Source: an uncultured Acetatifactor sp.
Lineage (GTDB): Bacteria > Bacillota > Clostridia > Lachnospirales > Lachnospiraceae
Length of the DNA: 64,000 nucleotides
Direction of reading: 5' to 3'
NCBI GenBank assembly: GCA_934433135.1
Contig: CAKRZO010000022.1
Span: 1 to 64,000, forward strand
Part shown: one piece after another, positions 1 to 8,182 of the stretch
Layout of the letters: every line of letters begins with the position of its first letter
Position numbering within the stretch: position 1 is the first letter of the stretch
The notes under the pieces: model-generated
Told to the model about the DNA's origin: nothing
Database searches by the model: none
Seen by the model: only the letters and a program-made list of their open reading frames with translations
Position numbers and translations under genes: made by a program

Positions 1-1064
1 CGCCTTATCTTCCATAAGTTTGTCAATGAGGGCAAAGGAACGCACGTCATCGCCCGTGAGCTTCGTGAGGAAGGTATTAGCCCTATGCGGGTCAAGGAAT
101 GGAGCAACACGGTCATTCTGCGAGTGATACGCAACGAGAAATACTGCGGAGATTTGGTGCAGAAAAAGACCTATACGCCCGACTTCCTATCCCACGAAAA
201 GAAGTACAACCGTGGGCAAGAGGAATTTGTTATCATCAAAGACCATCACGAGCCGATAATCTCTCGTGAACTGTTCGATGAAGCAAACCGCATTTTAGAT
301 GCAAAGTCGCTTTCGCAGGAGGGCAAGGCGAAGCACTCTAACCGCTATCCGTTCTCTGGCAAAATCAAATGCGGCTGCTGCGGCTCAAGCTATGTGGCAA
401 GGTATAAAACCAGAAAAGACGGCAGCCGATATAAGGCGTGGCGCTGCAACGAAGCCGCAAAGCACGGAAGCCCCCATATCGACAAGGCAGGAAACCAAGT
501 CGGCTGTACGGGCTTGTCTATCCGCAATGAGGATGCGACCCACATTATGTATCTCGTAACCAAGAGCCTTAAATACAACAGGGATAAAATCATAAACAAC
601 CTAACCGCCGTTATTCAGTCCATCATTGCTATGGATACGACGGGTACGGATGTCCTAAAGCTGCAAGAGCAGATTAAAAAGATTGAGGGCAAGCGGGCTA
701 ATCTGATTGACCTGTATATGTCCAATCTGATTAACAAGGACGAATTTACCGCCACCCGTGCAAGCTGCGATGCGGAAATCGAGGAGCTTCAATCTATCAT
801 CGAAAGCGTGGATAAGCAGCGTGAAATGATTGAGCAGCAACAGCAGCTTCTAAAAGAAATTGAGGACGCAATCAAAGAGATTGTCAGCGGCGTGGAGTAC
901 GAAGATGAGTTCTATAAGCACATTTTAGACAAGATGGTAGTTCAAGATAAGGACAACATAGATGTATATCTGAATTTACTTCCTATGAAGTGGAGCTACA
1001 CGGTTGCAAAAGCATCAAAAAAAGCCGTAGCCTCTGAATGGAACATTTCAGAGGCTTCTCTACC
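1..1064. mobile_element. Right end of a serine-recombinase element inserted in cotJC
   Basis: The window opens inside an element whose last gene is a large serine recombinase, and its boundary lies where the cotJC reading frame loses its family sequence, at about 1060-1066. The CotJC frame is normal up to LLTDIG (1062-1079) and then reads unrelated residues. Large serine recombinase genes commonly sit next to one attachment site, which fits this placement. The other end and the cargo lie outside the window, so the size and type (prophage, transposon or sporulation-excised element) cannot be judged. The exact 2-bp crossover is not determinable here. Confidence 0.75.
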
Positions 1065-1098
1065 GATATCCGTCAGCAGCCCTGCAACTTCCTTATAA
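1..1098 (+). CDS. Large serine site-specific recombinase (partial, 5' end outside window)
   Basis: This would catalyse integration and excision of the element through a phosphoserine intermediate. The frame is open from base 1, so the catalytic N-terminal resolvase domain lies left of the window. Visible are the end of the Recombinase domain (IARELREEGISP, then a block ending DEANRIL), a zinc ribbon (CGCCGSSY followed by two more cysteines, around residues 125-165), and a glutamine-rich coiled coil (about residues 215-295), the usual order in this family. The last dozen codons (1062-1098) lie in DNA that is antisense cotJC, so the host gene supplies the tail and stop codon. Family assignment is secure; the specific element family is unknown. 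Confidence 0.9.
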   Translation, partial: RLIFHKFVNEGKGTHVIARELREEGISPMRVKEWSNTVILRVIRNEKYCGDLVQKKTYTPDFLSHEKKYNRGQEEFVIIKDHHEPIISRELFDEANRILDAKSLSQEGKAKHSNRYPFSGKIKCGCCGSSYVARYKTRKDGSRYKAWRCNEAAKHGSPHIDKAGNQVGCTGLSIRNEDATHIMYLVTKSLKYNRDKIINNLTAVIQSIIAMDTTGTDVLKLQEQIKKIEGKRANLIDLYMSNLINKDEFTATRASCDAEIEELQSIIESVDKQREMIEQQQQLLKEIEDAIKEIVSGVEYEDEFYKHILDKMVVQDKDNIDVYLNLLPMKWSYTVAKASKKAVASEWNISEASLPISVSSPATSL

Positions 1099-1247
1099 GG
1101 CATGGAAAAACGCTGTGACAGATAACGCATGCTTGCCGCCAGTTCTCCGTCCGGGCCGCCGAACTGGGAAATGATCACCTGAGCCAGTTTGGCATTGGGT
1201 TCCTTAATCTGAACCGGAAACTGCAGTCTTTTTTCATAACTCCACAT
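996..1247 (-). pseudogene. cotJC: cotJC 5' fragment, spore coat protein interrupted by the element
   Basis: CotJC is a manganese-catalase-like spore coat protein. The first 62 codons (1247 down to about 1062) match the family: MWSYEKRLQFPV, the ISQFGGPDGELAAS block and RYLSQRFSMP, ending LLTDIG where the family normally continues with a helix beginning TEEL. From there the frame enters the mobile element and stops at 996, so only about a third of the protein is present. The start has GGAGG upstream and lies 3 bp after the cotJB stop. If the element is excised precisely during sporulation the gene would be restored; otherwise it is a pseudogene. The 3' part should lie at the far end of the element. 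Confidence 0.85.
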
Positions 1248-1250
1248 AAG

Positions 1251-1511
1251 CTAGCATCCTCCTTCCCATGGTTCCCAGGGTAGCGGAGCACTTCCCCATC
1301 TCCATTCCTTCATGCTGTCGGCATAGGATAACTGAAGAGGAAAATACTTCTGGGAAAATTCCCGTGTCATCTGATTTTTGATCTTTAAATAGTGATTGTA
1401 GTACTCCATTGCTTCTCTGTCGTAGGGGTGGGTGTCCAGATAAAGTGCCAGCTCCACCAGAACAAAATCAACAATTCCGATATCCCGGAACATCTGCTCC
1501 TTCTGACTCAT
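1251..1511 (-). CDS. cotJB: Spore coat protein CotJB
   Basis: An 86-residue spore coat component. The family signature is clear: FVLVELALYLDTHPYDREA followed by YYNHYLKIK, with an aromatic C-terminus. I chose the ATG at 1511 because it overlaps the cotJA stop (ATGA) and has AGGAG at good spacing. An in-frame ATG at 1520 would sit directly on that ribosome-binding site. It lies between cotJA and the truncated cotJC, as in the conserved cotJABC operon. In Bacillus this operon is transcribed in the mother cell by sigma-E, and the same is inferred here. Confidence 0.9.
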   Translation of the reverse strand: MSQKEQMFRDIGIVDFVLVELALYLDTHPYDREAMEYYNHYLKIKNQMTREFSQKYFPLQLSYADSMKEWRWGSAPLPWEPWEGGC

Positions 1512-1678
1512 CCGACACATCTCCTTCCCGTAAAAGGTTTATCCAGTTCCGGGAAAATCGTACCCGTTTTGTAAGCATCCTCCAGGTTCTCAAAAATCCG
1601 GTCAAAATGCTGCCACGGTACATAGGCCATGGCAATCGGATACTTGTCAAAGCGCTCGTCAAAACGATAATCCTGCAT
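1508..1678 (-). CDS. cotJA: Spore coat associated protein CotJA
   Basis: A small gene (56 codons). The translation contains the CotJA hallmarks PIAMAYVPWQHF (residues 13-24) and GTIFPELDKPF (residues 39-49). The stop overlaps the cotJB start by the ATGA arrangement, and the order JA-JB-JC matches the known operon. The upstream ribosome-binding site is AAGGAAAGAG. The family is about 60-80 residues, so this copy is at the short end; the C-terminus after the PELDKPF motif is brief. CotJA is needed for coat assembly of CotJC in Bacillus (established knowledge); the partner gene is split here. Confidence 0.88.
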   Translation of the reverse strand: MQDYRFDERFDKYPIAMAYVPWQHFDRIFENLEDAYKTGTIFPELDKPFTGRRCVG

Positions 1679-1714
1679 AACCAAGCTCTTTCCTTATACT
1701 GTTTTGTTAGTACT

Positions 1715-1722
1715 ATAGTATG
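1715..1722 (-). promoter_or_regulatory. Possible sigma-E-type -10 element for cotJA
   Basis: On the minus strand CATACTAT lies about 37 bp upstream of the cotJA start and is one mismatch from the sigma-E -10 consensus CATACAAT. The -35 region is not a convincing match, so this rests mainly on the -10 and on the known sigma-E control of cotJ in Bacillus. Confidence 0.35.
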
Positions 1723-1766
1723 ATTTCCCACGCTTTTGGTTCCTTGATTTTTTTCACATTAATCCT

Positions 1767-1846
1767 TATTTCTGAGCGACTTTGTCGCGAAGACATAAAA
1801 GCAATTTGTTTTCGCTCAGAAACAAATTCCGTTTGAAAAATCGTAT
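1767..1846. repeat. Hairpin repeat, copy 1 (family shared with 35178-35319)
   Basis: Between cotJA and the LysR gene lie CTGAGCGACTTTGTCGCGAA (1772-1791) and a hairpin formed by AATTTGTTT and AAACAAATT around TCGCTCAG (1802-1828). They are followed by TGAAAAATCG. The same blocks in the same order recur at 35180-35295, with longer spacing there. This marks a dispersed palindromic repeat family. Confidence 0.8.
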
Positions 1847-2758
1847 TTAATGCGACTTTTCAAACTGATCCCCGGCAATCTCCCGGTAGCTTTCCGTGAT
1901 CTCCTGTAAAAGATCAAAGTGTCCGAAATCCTTGTTATATACGATTCTGGTCTCTCGTACCATGCTAAGGTTTTCGATGGGAAGCGCGGTAAGTTTTCCT
2001 TTTTTCAGTTCGTCCATGCAGGCGCTCCTGGGAAGGATAGAGACGCCCAGGTCTTTGCGTATCAGATCCTTGATCGTGGCAATATTGTCCACTTCAATGG
2101 CAACATTAAAATTATGTATGGAATCATTGATGCTTTTTAAAGTAGATTCAAATAAGGCTCTGGTAGCCGAAGACGGCAGCCGCAAGATCATCTGCTCCTT
2201 CTTTAAGTCCGCCAGGGTCACCATGGCATGCCTGGAAAGCGGATTGTTATTGGACATGACACAGATCAGGTAATCCGTGTCCAGCATCAGGGAACGGAAG
2301 GAAGGATTGGGCACATTTCCTTCCACGATTGCCATATCAATCTCGTAATTTTGCAGCATATCATAAAGATTTTTTATAGTATCCGTAAGAATAGTTATAC
2401 AAAGCCCTTCGTGCTGGTTGGTACATTTTGTCAAAGCTTCTGCCGTGGTATTGCTTTCGGCGGTATGGGTAATCCCGATTCGTAAACTGGTCAGATTCCG
2501 TTCTGCATTCTCCAGTTCCTTTTTCATTTTGGAATCCAGCGCTTTCATTCTCCTGGCGTATTTTACAACAATTTCCCCTTCTTCCGTCAGCTTCAGATTC
2601 CCCCTTCCCCTTGTAAGAATCGTTACTCCCAGCTCTTTTTCCAACTGAAGGATATGATGGCTTACCGCAGGCTGTGTCAGTGCAAGGCTCTCCGCCGCAC
2701 GGGTAAAATTTTTCTGCTCCACTACCGCAAGCAGAGTCTCCATTTTCGGTTCCAGCAT
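1847..2758 (-). CDS. LysR-family transcriptional regulator
   Basis: A 303-residue DNA-binding regulator. Residues 1-60 form the LysR winged helix-turn-helix (NFTRAAESLALTQPAVSHHI, then LEKELG). Residues about 90-295 form the two-lobed periplasmic-binding-protein-like effector domain. The start ATG has AAAGGAG 6 bp upstream. The gene is divergent from the antiporter at 2922, with a 163-bp intergenic region, the typical LysR layout for control of the neighbour. The effector is unknown; ion, pH or metabolite sensing would be a guess. Confidence 0.92.
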   Translation of the reverse strand: MLEPKMETLLAVVEQKNFTRAAESLALTQPAVSHHILQLEKELGVTILTRGRGNLKLTEEGEIVVKYARRMKALDSKMKKELENAERNLTSLRIGITHTAESNTTAEALTKCTNQHEGLCITILTDTIKNLYDMLQNYEIDMAIVEGNVPNPSFRSLMLDTDYLICVMSNNNPLSRHAMVTLADLKKEQMILRLPSSATRALFESTLKSINDSIHNFNVAIEVDNIATIKDLIRKDLGVSILPRSACMDELKKGKLTALPIENLSMVRETRIVYNKDFGHFDLLQEITESYREIAGDQFEKSH

Positions 2759-2847
2759 GATTTTCTCCTTTCCGGCAAAATATACGTTTTTCTGCCTTAC
2801 CCGCCTGATTCATTCATTTTCTTTATCGTATCAGTACAAATTATAAT

Positions 2848-2875
2848 TTGCATTTATTTTAAAAAGGTATATTAT
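2848..2875 (+). promoter_or_regulatory. Putative sigma-A promoter of the antiporter gene
   Basis: TTGCAT (2848-2853) and TATTAT (2870-2875) are separated by 16 bp, about 47 bp upstream of the antiporter start in AT-rich DNA. It lies in the divergent LysR/antiporter intergenic region where a LysR protein would be expected to bind. Confidence 0.5.
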
Positions 2876-2921
2876 AGATCATATCATACCTGATAAGAAA
2901 TATCAAGAGGAGGCTTGCTCT

Positions 2922-4406
2922 ATGCTTGACTGGCTGCACCAACTGCAAAACACATTACAGAGTACACCGCCTGTTGCGGCAATCATTATTTCCATATCCC
3001 TTATGCTTTTTTCCGGCTTTGCCATGACCAGGCTGACCAGGCTGTTAAAGCTTCCGAATGTTACGGCCTACATCCTTGCCGGAATCCTGATCGGGCCTTA
3101 CTGCCTGAATCTGGTTCCAGGCAATATCATTGAAGGGATGGATTTCCTTTCCGATATCGCGCTTGCTTTTATCGCTTTCAGTACCGGTGAGTTTTTTAAG
3201 CTTTCCGTTTTGAAAAAAAATGGTCTAAAAGTCGTAATCATAACCGTACTGGAAGCCTGCATGGCAAGCGTCCTGATTTTCATTGCCATGCGTTTGGTTC
3301 TGGGACTGGATCTGCCCCTTTCCATTGTACTGGCGGCTCTGGCTGCCGCAACAGCGCCTGCCTCCACCATGATGACCATCCGGCAGACCAAAGCCAGAGG
3401 GGATTTCGTGGATACACTTCTGCAGGTGGTTGCCCTGGACGATGTAGTCGGTCTGGTGGAATACAGCATCGCCATCTCCATTGCCGTTGCCGCTTACGGA
3501 AATGCAGACCGCATTTCGGCCTCTTCCGTATTCAAGCCCATTGTTATCAATCTGGCTGTCCTGCTCCTGGGCTGTCTTTTCGGTTTTCTGATGAAGCTGT
3601 TGATGCCGGTGAAGCGTTCCAAGGATAACCGGCTGATTATCTCCATTGCCCTTTTGTTTACGTTTTGCGGCATCTGTACCCTGCTGGAAGTCTCCCCTTT
3701 GCTTGGATGCATGTCCATGGGAACCGTATACATCAATCTGACAGAGGATGATAAGCTTTTCAAACAGCTGAATTATTTCAGTCCCCCGATTCTGCTGTTG
3801 TTTTTTGTCAGAAGCGGTCTGTCCTTCCAATTAGACGCTCTGGTAAATACTTCCGCAAATGTGGGAACCGTTTCCCTTCTAGTGGTGGGGGTTACGTATT
3901 TTGTGATAAGAATCGTAGGAAAATATGGCGGCGCTTACCTGGGCTGTCTTTTTACCGGAAAAGATAAATCGGTTCGAAATTACTTAGGGCTTGCCCTGAT
4001 TCCCCAGGCGGGCGTGGCCATCGGTCTCGCGGCTCTGGGTGCCAGAACCTTGGGCGGCGAAACCGGCGATACGCTGCAAACGATTATCTTAGCTTCCAGC
4101 GTTCTGTATGAATTAATCGGTCCGGGCTGTGCGAAACTGTCGCTTTATCTGTCCCATTCCTATACCACGAAGCTGGAAGAACTGGTTCCGGAAAGCGCTC
4201 TTGACAGTGCCGAGCCGCCGAAAAATGCCGCAGAGCTTCTGATCCAACGAATTAACAAGATTCAGAAGGAACTGCCGGAACATACCGATTCCTGCTCCGA
4301 AGAAGAACTTGCCTTCCTGGAAGCGGCGGAAGAACAATACGGCATGCAGCCAAGAGATCCCTGGCAGCACAGACGACGGGGCGGTGCCTCCCTGTTCTGG
4401 CGGTAA
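2922..4406 (+). CDS. Cation:proton antiporter (CPA2/KefB-like)
   Basis: A 494-residue polytopic membrane protein exchanging a monovalent cation (Na+ or K+) for protons. It has about 11-13 hydrophobic segments between residues 15 and 410. Family features include the N-terminal PNVTAYILAGILIGP helix, a charged DIALAFIAFSTGEF segment, and the conserved QVVALDDVVGLVEYS region (about residues 165-180) that carries the ion-binding aspartates. The C-terminal 80 residues are a short acidic cytosolic tail; no full TrkA-N domain is seen. The ribosome-binding site is AGAGGAGG. MgtC follows 105 bp downstream. Which cation is used cannot be told. Confidence 0.88.
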   Translation: MLDWLHQLQNTLQSTPPVAAIIISISLMLFSGFAMTRLTRLLKLPNVTAYILAGILIGPYCLNLVPGNIIEGMDFLSDIALAFIAFSTGEFFKLSVLKKNGLKVVIITVLEACMASVLIFIAMRLVLGLDLPLSIVLAALAAATAPASTMMTIRQTKARGDFVDTLLQVVALDDVVGLVEYSIAISIAVAAYGNADRISASSVFKPIVINLAVLLLGCLFGFLMKLLMPVKRSKDNRLIISIALLFTFCGICTLLEVSPLLGCMSMGTVYINLTEDDKLFKQLNYFSPPILLLFFVRSGLSFQLDALVNTSANVGTVSLLVVGVTYFVIRIVGKYGGAYLGCLFTGKDKSVRNYLGLALIPQAGVAIGLAALGARTLGGETGDTLQTIILASSVLYELIGPGCAKLSLYLSHSYTTKLEELVPESALDSAEPPKNAAELLIQRINKIQKELPEHTDSCSEEELAFLEAAEEQYGMQPRDPWQHRRRGGASLFWR

Positions 4407-4511
4407 AAAGGAAAAAAGGCAAAGGTAAAGATAAAAACAAGCTTCAAAAGCGAAGCCAAAGAGAGAAAAACAAACTCAGAGATTATAAAAAAAGAAAAGG
4501 AGATTTGAACC

Positions 4512-5234
4512 ATGCAGATAAACGATTCCATTGCAAAACTTTTAGGAGACTGGGCAGGCGATTTGAATTTCGCCTCGATTCTTTTTCGTATCGCACTTTC
4601 CGTTCTGTTAGCAGCTATCATCGGCTGCGAACGTTCCAGCAAACGGCATTCCGCCGGTCTTCGGACCTTTATTCTGGTCTCCCTGGCCTCCACGACGGCC
4701 ATGATCATCGACCTGTATCTGTTCGAATTAACCGGCAAGTCCTTTGCCGTGATTTCCGCGGCCGCACTCATCGGCGCTGCCATGACAAGCTGCAATTCCA
4801 TTTTGTTCAGCTCCCGCAATCAGCTGAAAGGACTTACCACTTCCGTGGGACTCTGGACCTGCAGCATCATCGGCCTGTCGATCGGTGCCGGTCTGTATAC
4901 CGTTACGTTGGTCTGCTTCCTTGCCCTGTTGTGCAGTATTTCTCTTTTTCCTTCCATTGAAAAATACTTAAAAGACCGTTCCAATCACTTTGAAATCCAT
5001 CTGGAATTAAAAAACCGTTCCAATCTGCAGGACTTTGTCACCACCATCCGGAAATTGGGAATCCGCATTGATGACATCGAATCCAACCCTGCTTATTTGA
5101 ATTCCGGGCTCAGTGTATACTCCATCTCCTTAACCGTAGACAGCAAAGAACTGAAACAGTATAAAAGCCATAACGAAATGATCGAAGCGCTCCGCTCCCT
5201 GGATTACGTCTACTACATAGAGGAGATGAATTGA
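4512..5234 (+). CDS. MgtC/SapB family membrane protein
   Basis: A 240-residue protein. Residues about 15-145 are the MgtC transmembrane domain with the conserved signature IIGCERSSKRHSAGLRTFIL and later AAALIGAAMTSC. Residues 155-240 form a soluble ACT-like C-terminal domain. MgtC proteins help cells cope with low magnesium, low pH or membrane-potential stress and are regulators rather than transporters in the studied cases. The start has AAGGAG at good distance. The gene follows the antiporter on the same strand, so an ion-homeostasis operon is plausible. Substrate and partner are not inferable. Confidence 0.85.
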   Translation: MQINDSIAKLLGDWAGDLNFASILFRIALSVLLAAIIGCERSSKRHSAGLRTFILVSLASTTAMIIDLYLFELTGKSFAVISAAALIGAAMTSCNSILFSSRNQLKGLTTSVGLWTCSIIGLSIGAGLYTVTLVCFLALLCSISLFPSIEKYLKDRSNHFEIHLELKNRSNLQDFVTTIRKLGIRIDDIESNPAYLNSGLSVYSISLTVDSKELKQYKSHNEMIEALRSLDYVYYIEEMN

Positions 5235-5271
5235 TAATACCACGCAGCCGTCTCTCTTCTGCCACAAACAT

Positions 5272-6723
5272 CTACCGCAAGCGTCTCCGGAACAGTCTCG
5301 CACCCAGCTTTTTCGCATCCAGCGGAATCAGCGGATAGAGGTAACTGTTCCCGGAGACGGTGCGATTGCATTTCAAGGAAACGGCGAAGACGGCAATTCC
5401 GGCCAGATAGCCCCACAATCCGAACAGTGCGGTAAGAATCAGTGTTAAAATGCGCATGAATTTCAACGCATATCCCATTTCATAATTTGCCTGGGTATAA
5501 TTGGCAATGGCCACAAATGCCATATAGAGCATCACTTCCGAATTGAACCATCCGCTGTTGACGGAAAATTCTCCAAGCACCAGACCTGCCATGACACTTA
5601 ACGGTGTACTGAGCATGTTTGGTGTATTAACTGCCGCAAGTTTTAGTCCGTCAATGGCCAGTTCCAGGATCAAAAACTGCCAGATCAGGGGAATATTCGG
5701 TTCTTTTTCCAGCAAAATAAAAGCAAAGCTTTCCGGAATCCAATCCGCATGCTCCATAAAAAGTAAAAAAGTAGGTGTCATTAGATAAGTCAGAACGGCA
5801 ATCAGAAACCTGGCCAGCCGTAAATACGTTCCGGTAATAGGCGGAAAATAGTAATCATCCGCTTCTTCCACCACGTCAAATATCGTCGTCGGCATAATCA
5901 TGGCAGAAGGCGCATTGTCCACCAAAAGCACCAGATTTCCTTCCAGTACCTGCGCTGCTGCTGCATCCGGCCGTTCCGTATATTTGAACTTCGGGAAAGG
6001 ATTGAACCATTTTCCTTCATGCAGACTCTCCGCCAGGCTTTCCTGATTCATGGTCAGGGAATCTGCCTGAATTTTCGCAATTTTATCTTTGATCTTCTGC
6101 AAAAAAGCAGGATCGATCCGTGATTCCATATAGCACAAAACAATATCCGTTTGGGAACTTTTTCCGGCACAGGTCATTTCCATCCGAAGATCTGTACTGC
6201 GGATCCGCCTTCGGATCAGGGCGCAATTCATCACCACTGTCTCCACAAAACCGTCCTTGGATCCCCGCAGTACTTTATCTTTATCAGGCTCTTCCACGCT
6301 TCTTGCCGGGTAACTTCGCGAATCGATAAGCAATGCTTCGCTATAGCTGTCTATCAACAGAAGAAACACGCCGGCCAGCAGATAATAAAAGATGCTCTCC
6401 CACTTCTTTTCCGGATCCACCTCTACATAAGGAATCTCTTTCTGTGCCATCTGCTGCGCATCCTGCGGCATTTCTTCCGGCTTAATATCCATAAAATACT
6501 GCAAAAGCTTCTGCATCAGCTCATCTTTGCAAAACCCATCAATAAAACAGATATACGCTTCTTTCCCGCCGATCAGGATTTTCCGATGCACCACGTCAAA
6601 ATTCTGCCCTACGGCAAGTGTTTTCTTAAGATAAGCGATATCTTTTTCCAGATTTCCGCTGATCTGTCCCTTTGTCTGCTCTTCGATCTGACTCTCCGTC
6701 TGCCCCGCTGCTTGATTTTTCAA
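5272..6723 (-). CDS. GerA-family spore germination protein (SpoVAF-like)
   Basis: A 483-residue protein of the GerAA/SpoVAF family, located in the inner spore membrane. The N-terminal soluble half contains the family pattern FDVVHRKILIGGKEAY and FIDGF, and PSAMIMPTTIFD precedes four to five membrane helices (about residues 300-465). FDVV..K..IGGK near the N-terminus and a solitary gene with no GerAB/GerAC partners favour SpoVAF over a germinant-receptor subunit. Translation appears to begin at TTG (6723) behind a weak AAGAG; no better upstream start was seen. In Bacillus SpoVAF modulates the SpoVA calcium-dipicolinate channel. No spoVA genes are in the window. Confidence 0.82.
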   Translation of the reverse strand: MKNQAAGQTESQIEEQTKGQISGNLEKDIAYLKKTLAVGQNFDVVHRKILIGGKEAYICFIDGFCKDELMQKLLQYFMDIKPEEMPQDAQQMAQKEIPYVEVDPEKKWESIFYYLLAGVFLLLIDSYSEALLIDSRSYPARSVEEPDKDKVLRGSKDGFVETVVMNCALIRRRIRSTDLRMEMTCAGKSSQTDIVLCYMESRIDPAFLQKIKDKIAKIQADSLTMNQESLAESLHEGKWFNPFPKFKYTERPDAAAAQVLEGNLVLLVDNAPSAMIMPTTIFDVVEEADDYYFPPITGTYLRLARFLIAVLTYLMTPTFLLFMEHADWIPESFAFILLEKEPNIPLIWQFLILELAIDGLKLAAVNTPNMLSTPLSVMAGLVLGEFSVNSGWFNSEVMLYMAFVAIANYTQANYEMGYALKFMRILTLILTALFGLWGYLAGIAVFAVSLKCNRTVSGNSYLYPLIPLDAKKLGARLFRRRLR

Positions 6724-6773
6724 CTTATTTCTCTTTTAAAAAAACACTGGAAGAGTATGCCTTTTTAAAATAG

Positions 6774-6833
6774 TAACCCCGCTTTCTCTCTATTTTATTA
6801 CTAATAGTATTCTTTCCGAAAAAAGCGGGGTTA
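6774..6833 (-). terminator. Hairpin downstream of dut, upstream of the SpoVAF-like gene
   Basis: A perfect 12-bp inverted repeat, TAACCCCGCTTT (6774-6785) and AAAGCGGGGTTA (6822-6833), has a 36-nt AT-rich loop. On the minus strand it is followed by a short T-rich stretch. It probably ends transcripts from nrdD-nrdG-dut. The long loop and weak U-tract lower confidence. Confidence 0.5.
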
Positions 6834-6985
6834 TTACATTTTGTATTCTGTTTTTTTACGAGAGCTCCTGGCATGAAGCTATCTGTGTCATTAATACGGG
6901 AAATTGCGCCACTCTAAAACGCTCCGTAGGGATCGCTGTGCAGGCGCTTTCACATCTGTAGAATCATAGCTTAACTCATGACTCA

Positions 6986-7510
6986 TCATTCCTGCGTCGC
7001 AGCCGTTGTGCTGCCGAAGCCTCCATTGCGCACGCCTTCCGCTTCGTCATCCACGGTAATGCCGTACTCCAAAAAGATTCCCTGCATAAATCCGTCTCCG
7101 GCAGGAATGGTAAGGCTCTTGCCTTCCTTGGAATCGTTGGTCAGCTTTGCAAAAATATGGCCTTCGTTATCGGAATAGAAATAATCGCTGTCGATAATTC
7201 CCACCGTATTGTTTAACTGCAAACGATATTTGAACCCGAGGCCGCTTCTGGGATAAAGCTTCAATACCCAGTCTGGCTCCATCTCCGCGCGGATACCGGT
7301 AGGAATCTTCACGGTTTCTCCGGGGTGCAAGGTGAATTCATAGGGCGCAAAAAAATCATACCCGGCACTTCCCTTCGTCGCTCTGCGCGGAAGCTTAATC
7401 TGCTCATATACTTCCTGCATCTGTTCTTCGGTACAACCCGGCAGACAGTCCTTCATTCCCTCCGAAAACTGTTCCCTGCTTACTTTATGAAATCTGGCAA
7501 TCCTTCGCAT
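6986..7510 (-). CDS. dut: dUTP diphosphatase (dUTPase)
   Basis: Hydrolyses dUTP to dUMP and pyrophosphate, keeping uracil out of DNA and supplying dUMP for thymidylate synthesis. All five trimeric-dUTPase motifs are visible in the 174 residues: ATKGSAGYDFFA, PRSGLG, NTVGIIDSDY, GDGFMQGIF and the C-terminal RNGGFGSTT. The protein is about 30 residues longer than the usual 145, through an N-terminal extension of roughly 40 residues. The start has AGAGGA upstream. It lies downstream of nrdD-nrdG on the same strand, a sensible dNTP-supply grouping. Confidence 0.93.
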   Translation of the reverse strand: MRRIARFHKVSREQFSEGMKDCLPGCTEEQMQEVYEQIKLPRRATKGSAGYDFFAPYEFTLHPGETVKIPTGIRAEMEPDWVLKLYPRSGLGFKYRLQLNNTVGIIDSDYFYSDNEGHIFAKLTNDSKEGKSLTIPAGDGFMQGIFLEYGITVDDEAEGVRNGGFGSTTAATQE

Positions 7511-7618
7511 CGGTTTTCCTCTTTCTCTTTCGCATTCTTTTTTTCTGATTTCTTAACACGCAATTTCTCCAACGTGGAATCGTCTGTAAACCAGCGATCC
7601 GCGGATTATGCAGCCTTC

Positions 7619-8182
7619 TTATTTCCCACAGCCGCAGGGTGCAACATACGTTCTCTGCGGCGACAGGGCATCTTCATCGTAATCCCGGCAGTAAAGTACG
7701 GGCTGCGCCGTATCTTTCTGCTTTAATGTTGCCTGCACATCGATGACTCTTTGATTACTGCTGCCCTTCCACATTAAATTCGCATCGTGCAGCTCTTTTA
7801 CATATTCACCGTCTACAACCACATCAATATACTGCATCAGGGAATAGTTCCGGATCTCTTCCCACAAACTTCCCGTATACAGCCATATTGTTTTATCGGG
7901 AAAGGCTTCCTTAATCTTTCCCGCAAGCTCCCGGATATCCGCCCGGTTGGCTCCGTGCAGGGGATCTCCTCCGGAAAAGGTAATTCCGGAGATATAATCC
8001 TTCTTAAGCTGTTCAAAGATCTCCTCTTCCGCTGCCCGGTCAAACAAAAGGCCTCCGTACGGATCCCAGGTAACGGGATTGTGACAGCCCTCACAACAAT
8101 GATCGCAGCCTGCGACCCAGAGCACCACCCGCAGTCCGTCTCCGTTGAGCATATCATCCTTTGTAATATTATGGTAGCGCAT
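7619..8182 (-). CDS. nrdG: Anaerobic ribonucleotide reductase activating protein NrdG
   Basis: A radical-SAM activase that generates the glycyl radical on NrdD. The 187-residue protein has the Fe-S motif GCDHCCEGCHNP (CX3CX2C) near residue 30 and the glycine-rich SAM motif TFSGGDPL near residue 70. The start codon shares one base with the nrdD stop (TAATG), so the two are translationally coupled. That coupling and the adjacent order are the standard class III nrdDG operon. Confidence 0.95.
   Translation of the reverse strand: MRYHNITKDDMLNGDGLRVVLWVAGCDHCCEGCHNPVTWDPYGGLLFDRAAEEEIFEQLKKDYISGITFSGGDPLHGANRADIRELAGKIKEAFPDKTIWLYTGSLWEEIRNYSLMQYIDVVVDGEYVKELHDANLMWKGSSNQRVIDVQATLKQKDTAQPVLYCRDYDEDALSPQRTYVAPCGCGK

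Noticed and set aside
1468..1731. 87-codon minus-strand frame over cotJA
   Set aside because: Overlaps cotJA in another frame; the cotJA frame gives the family motifs, this one gives none.
6840..6985. Possible repeat shared with 25204-25292 (AAAACGCTCCGnAGGG)
   Set aside because: Only about 16 bp are shared and the flanks differ; insufficient to call a family.
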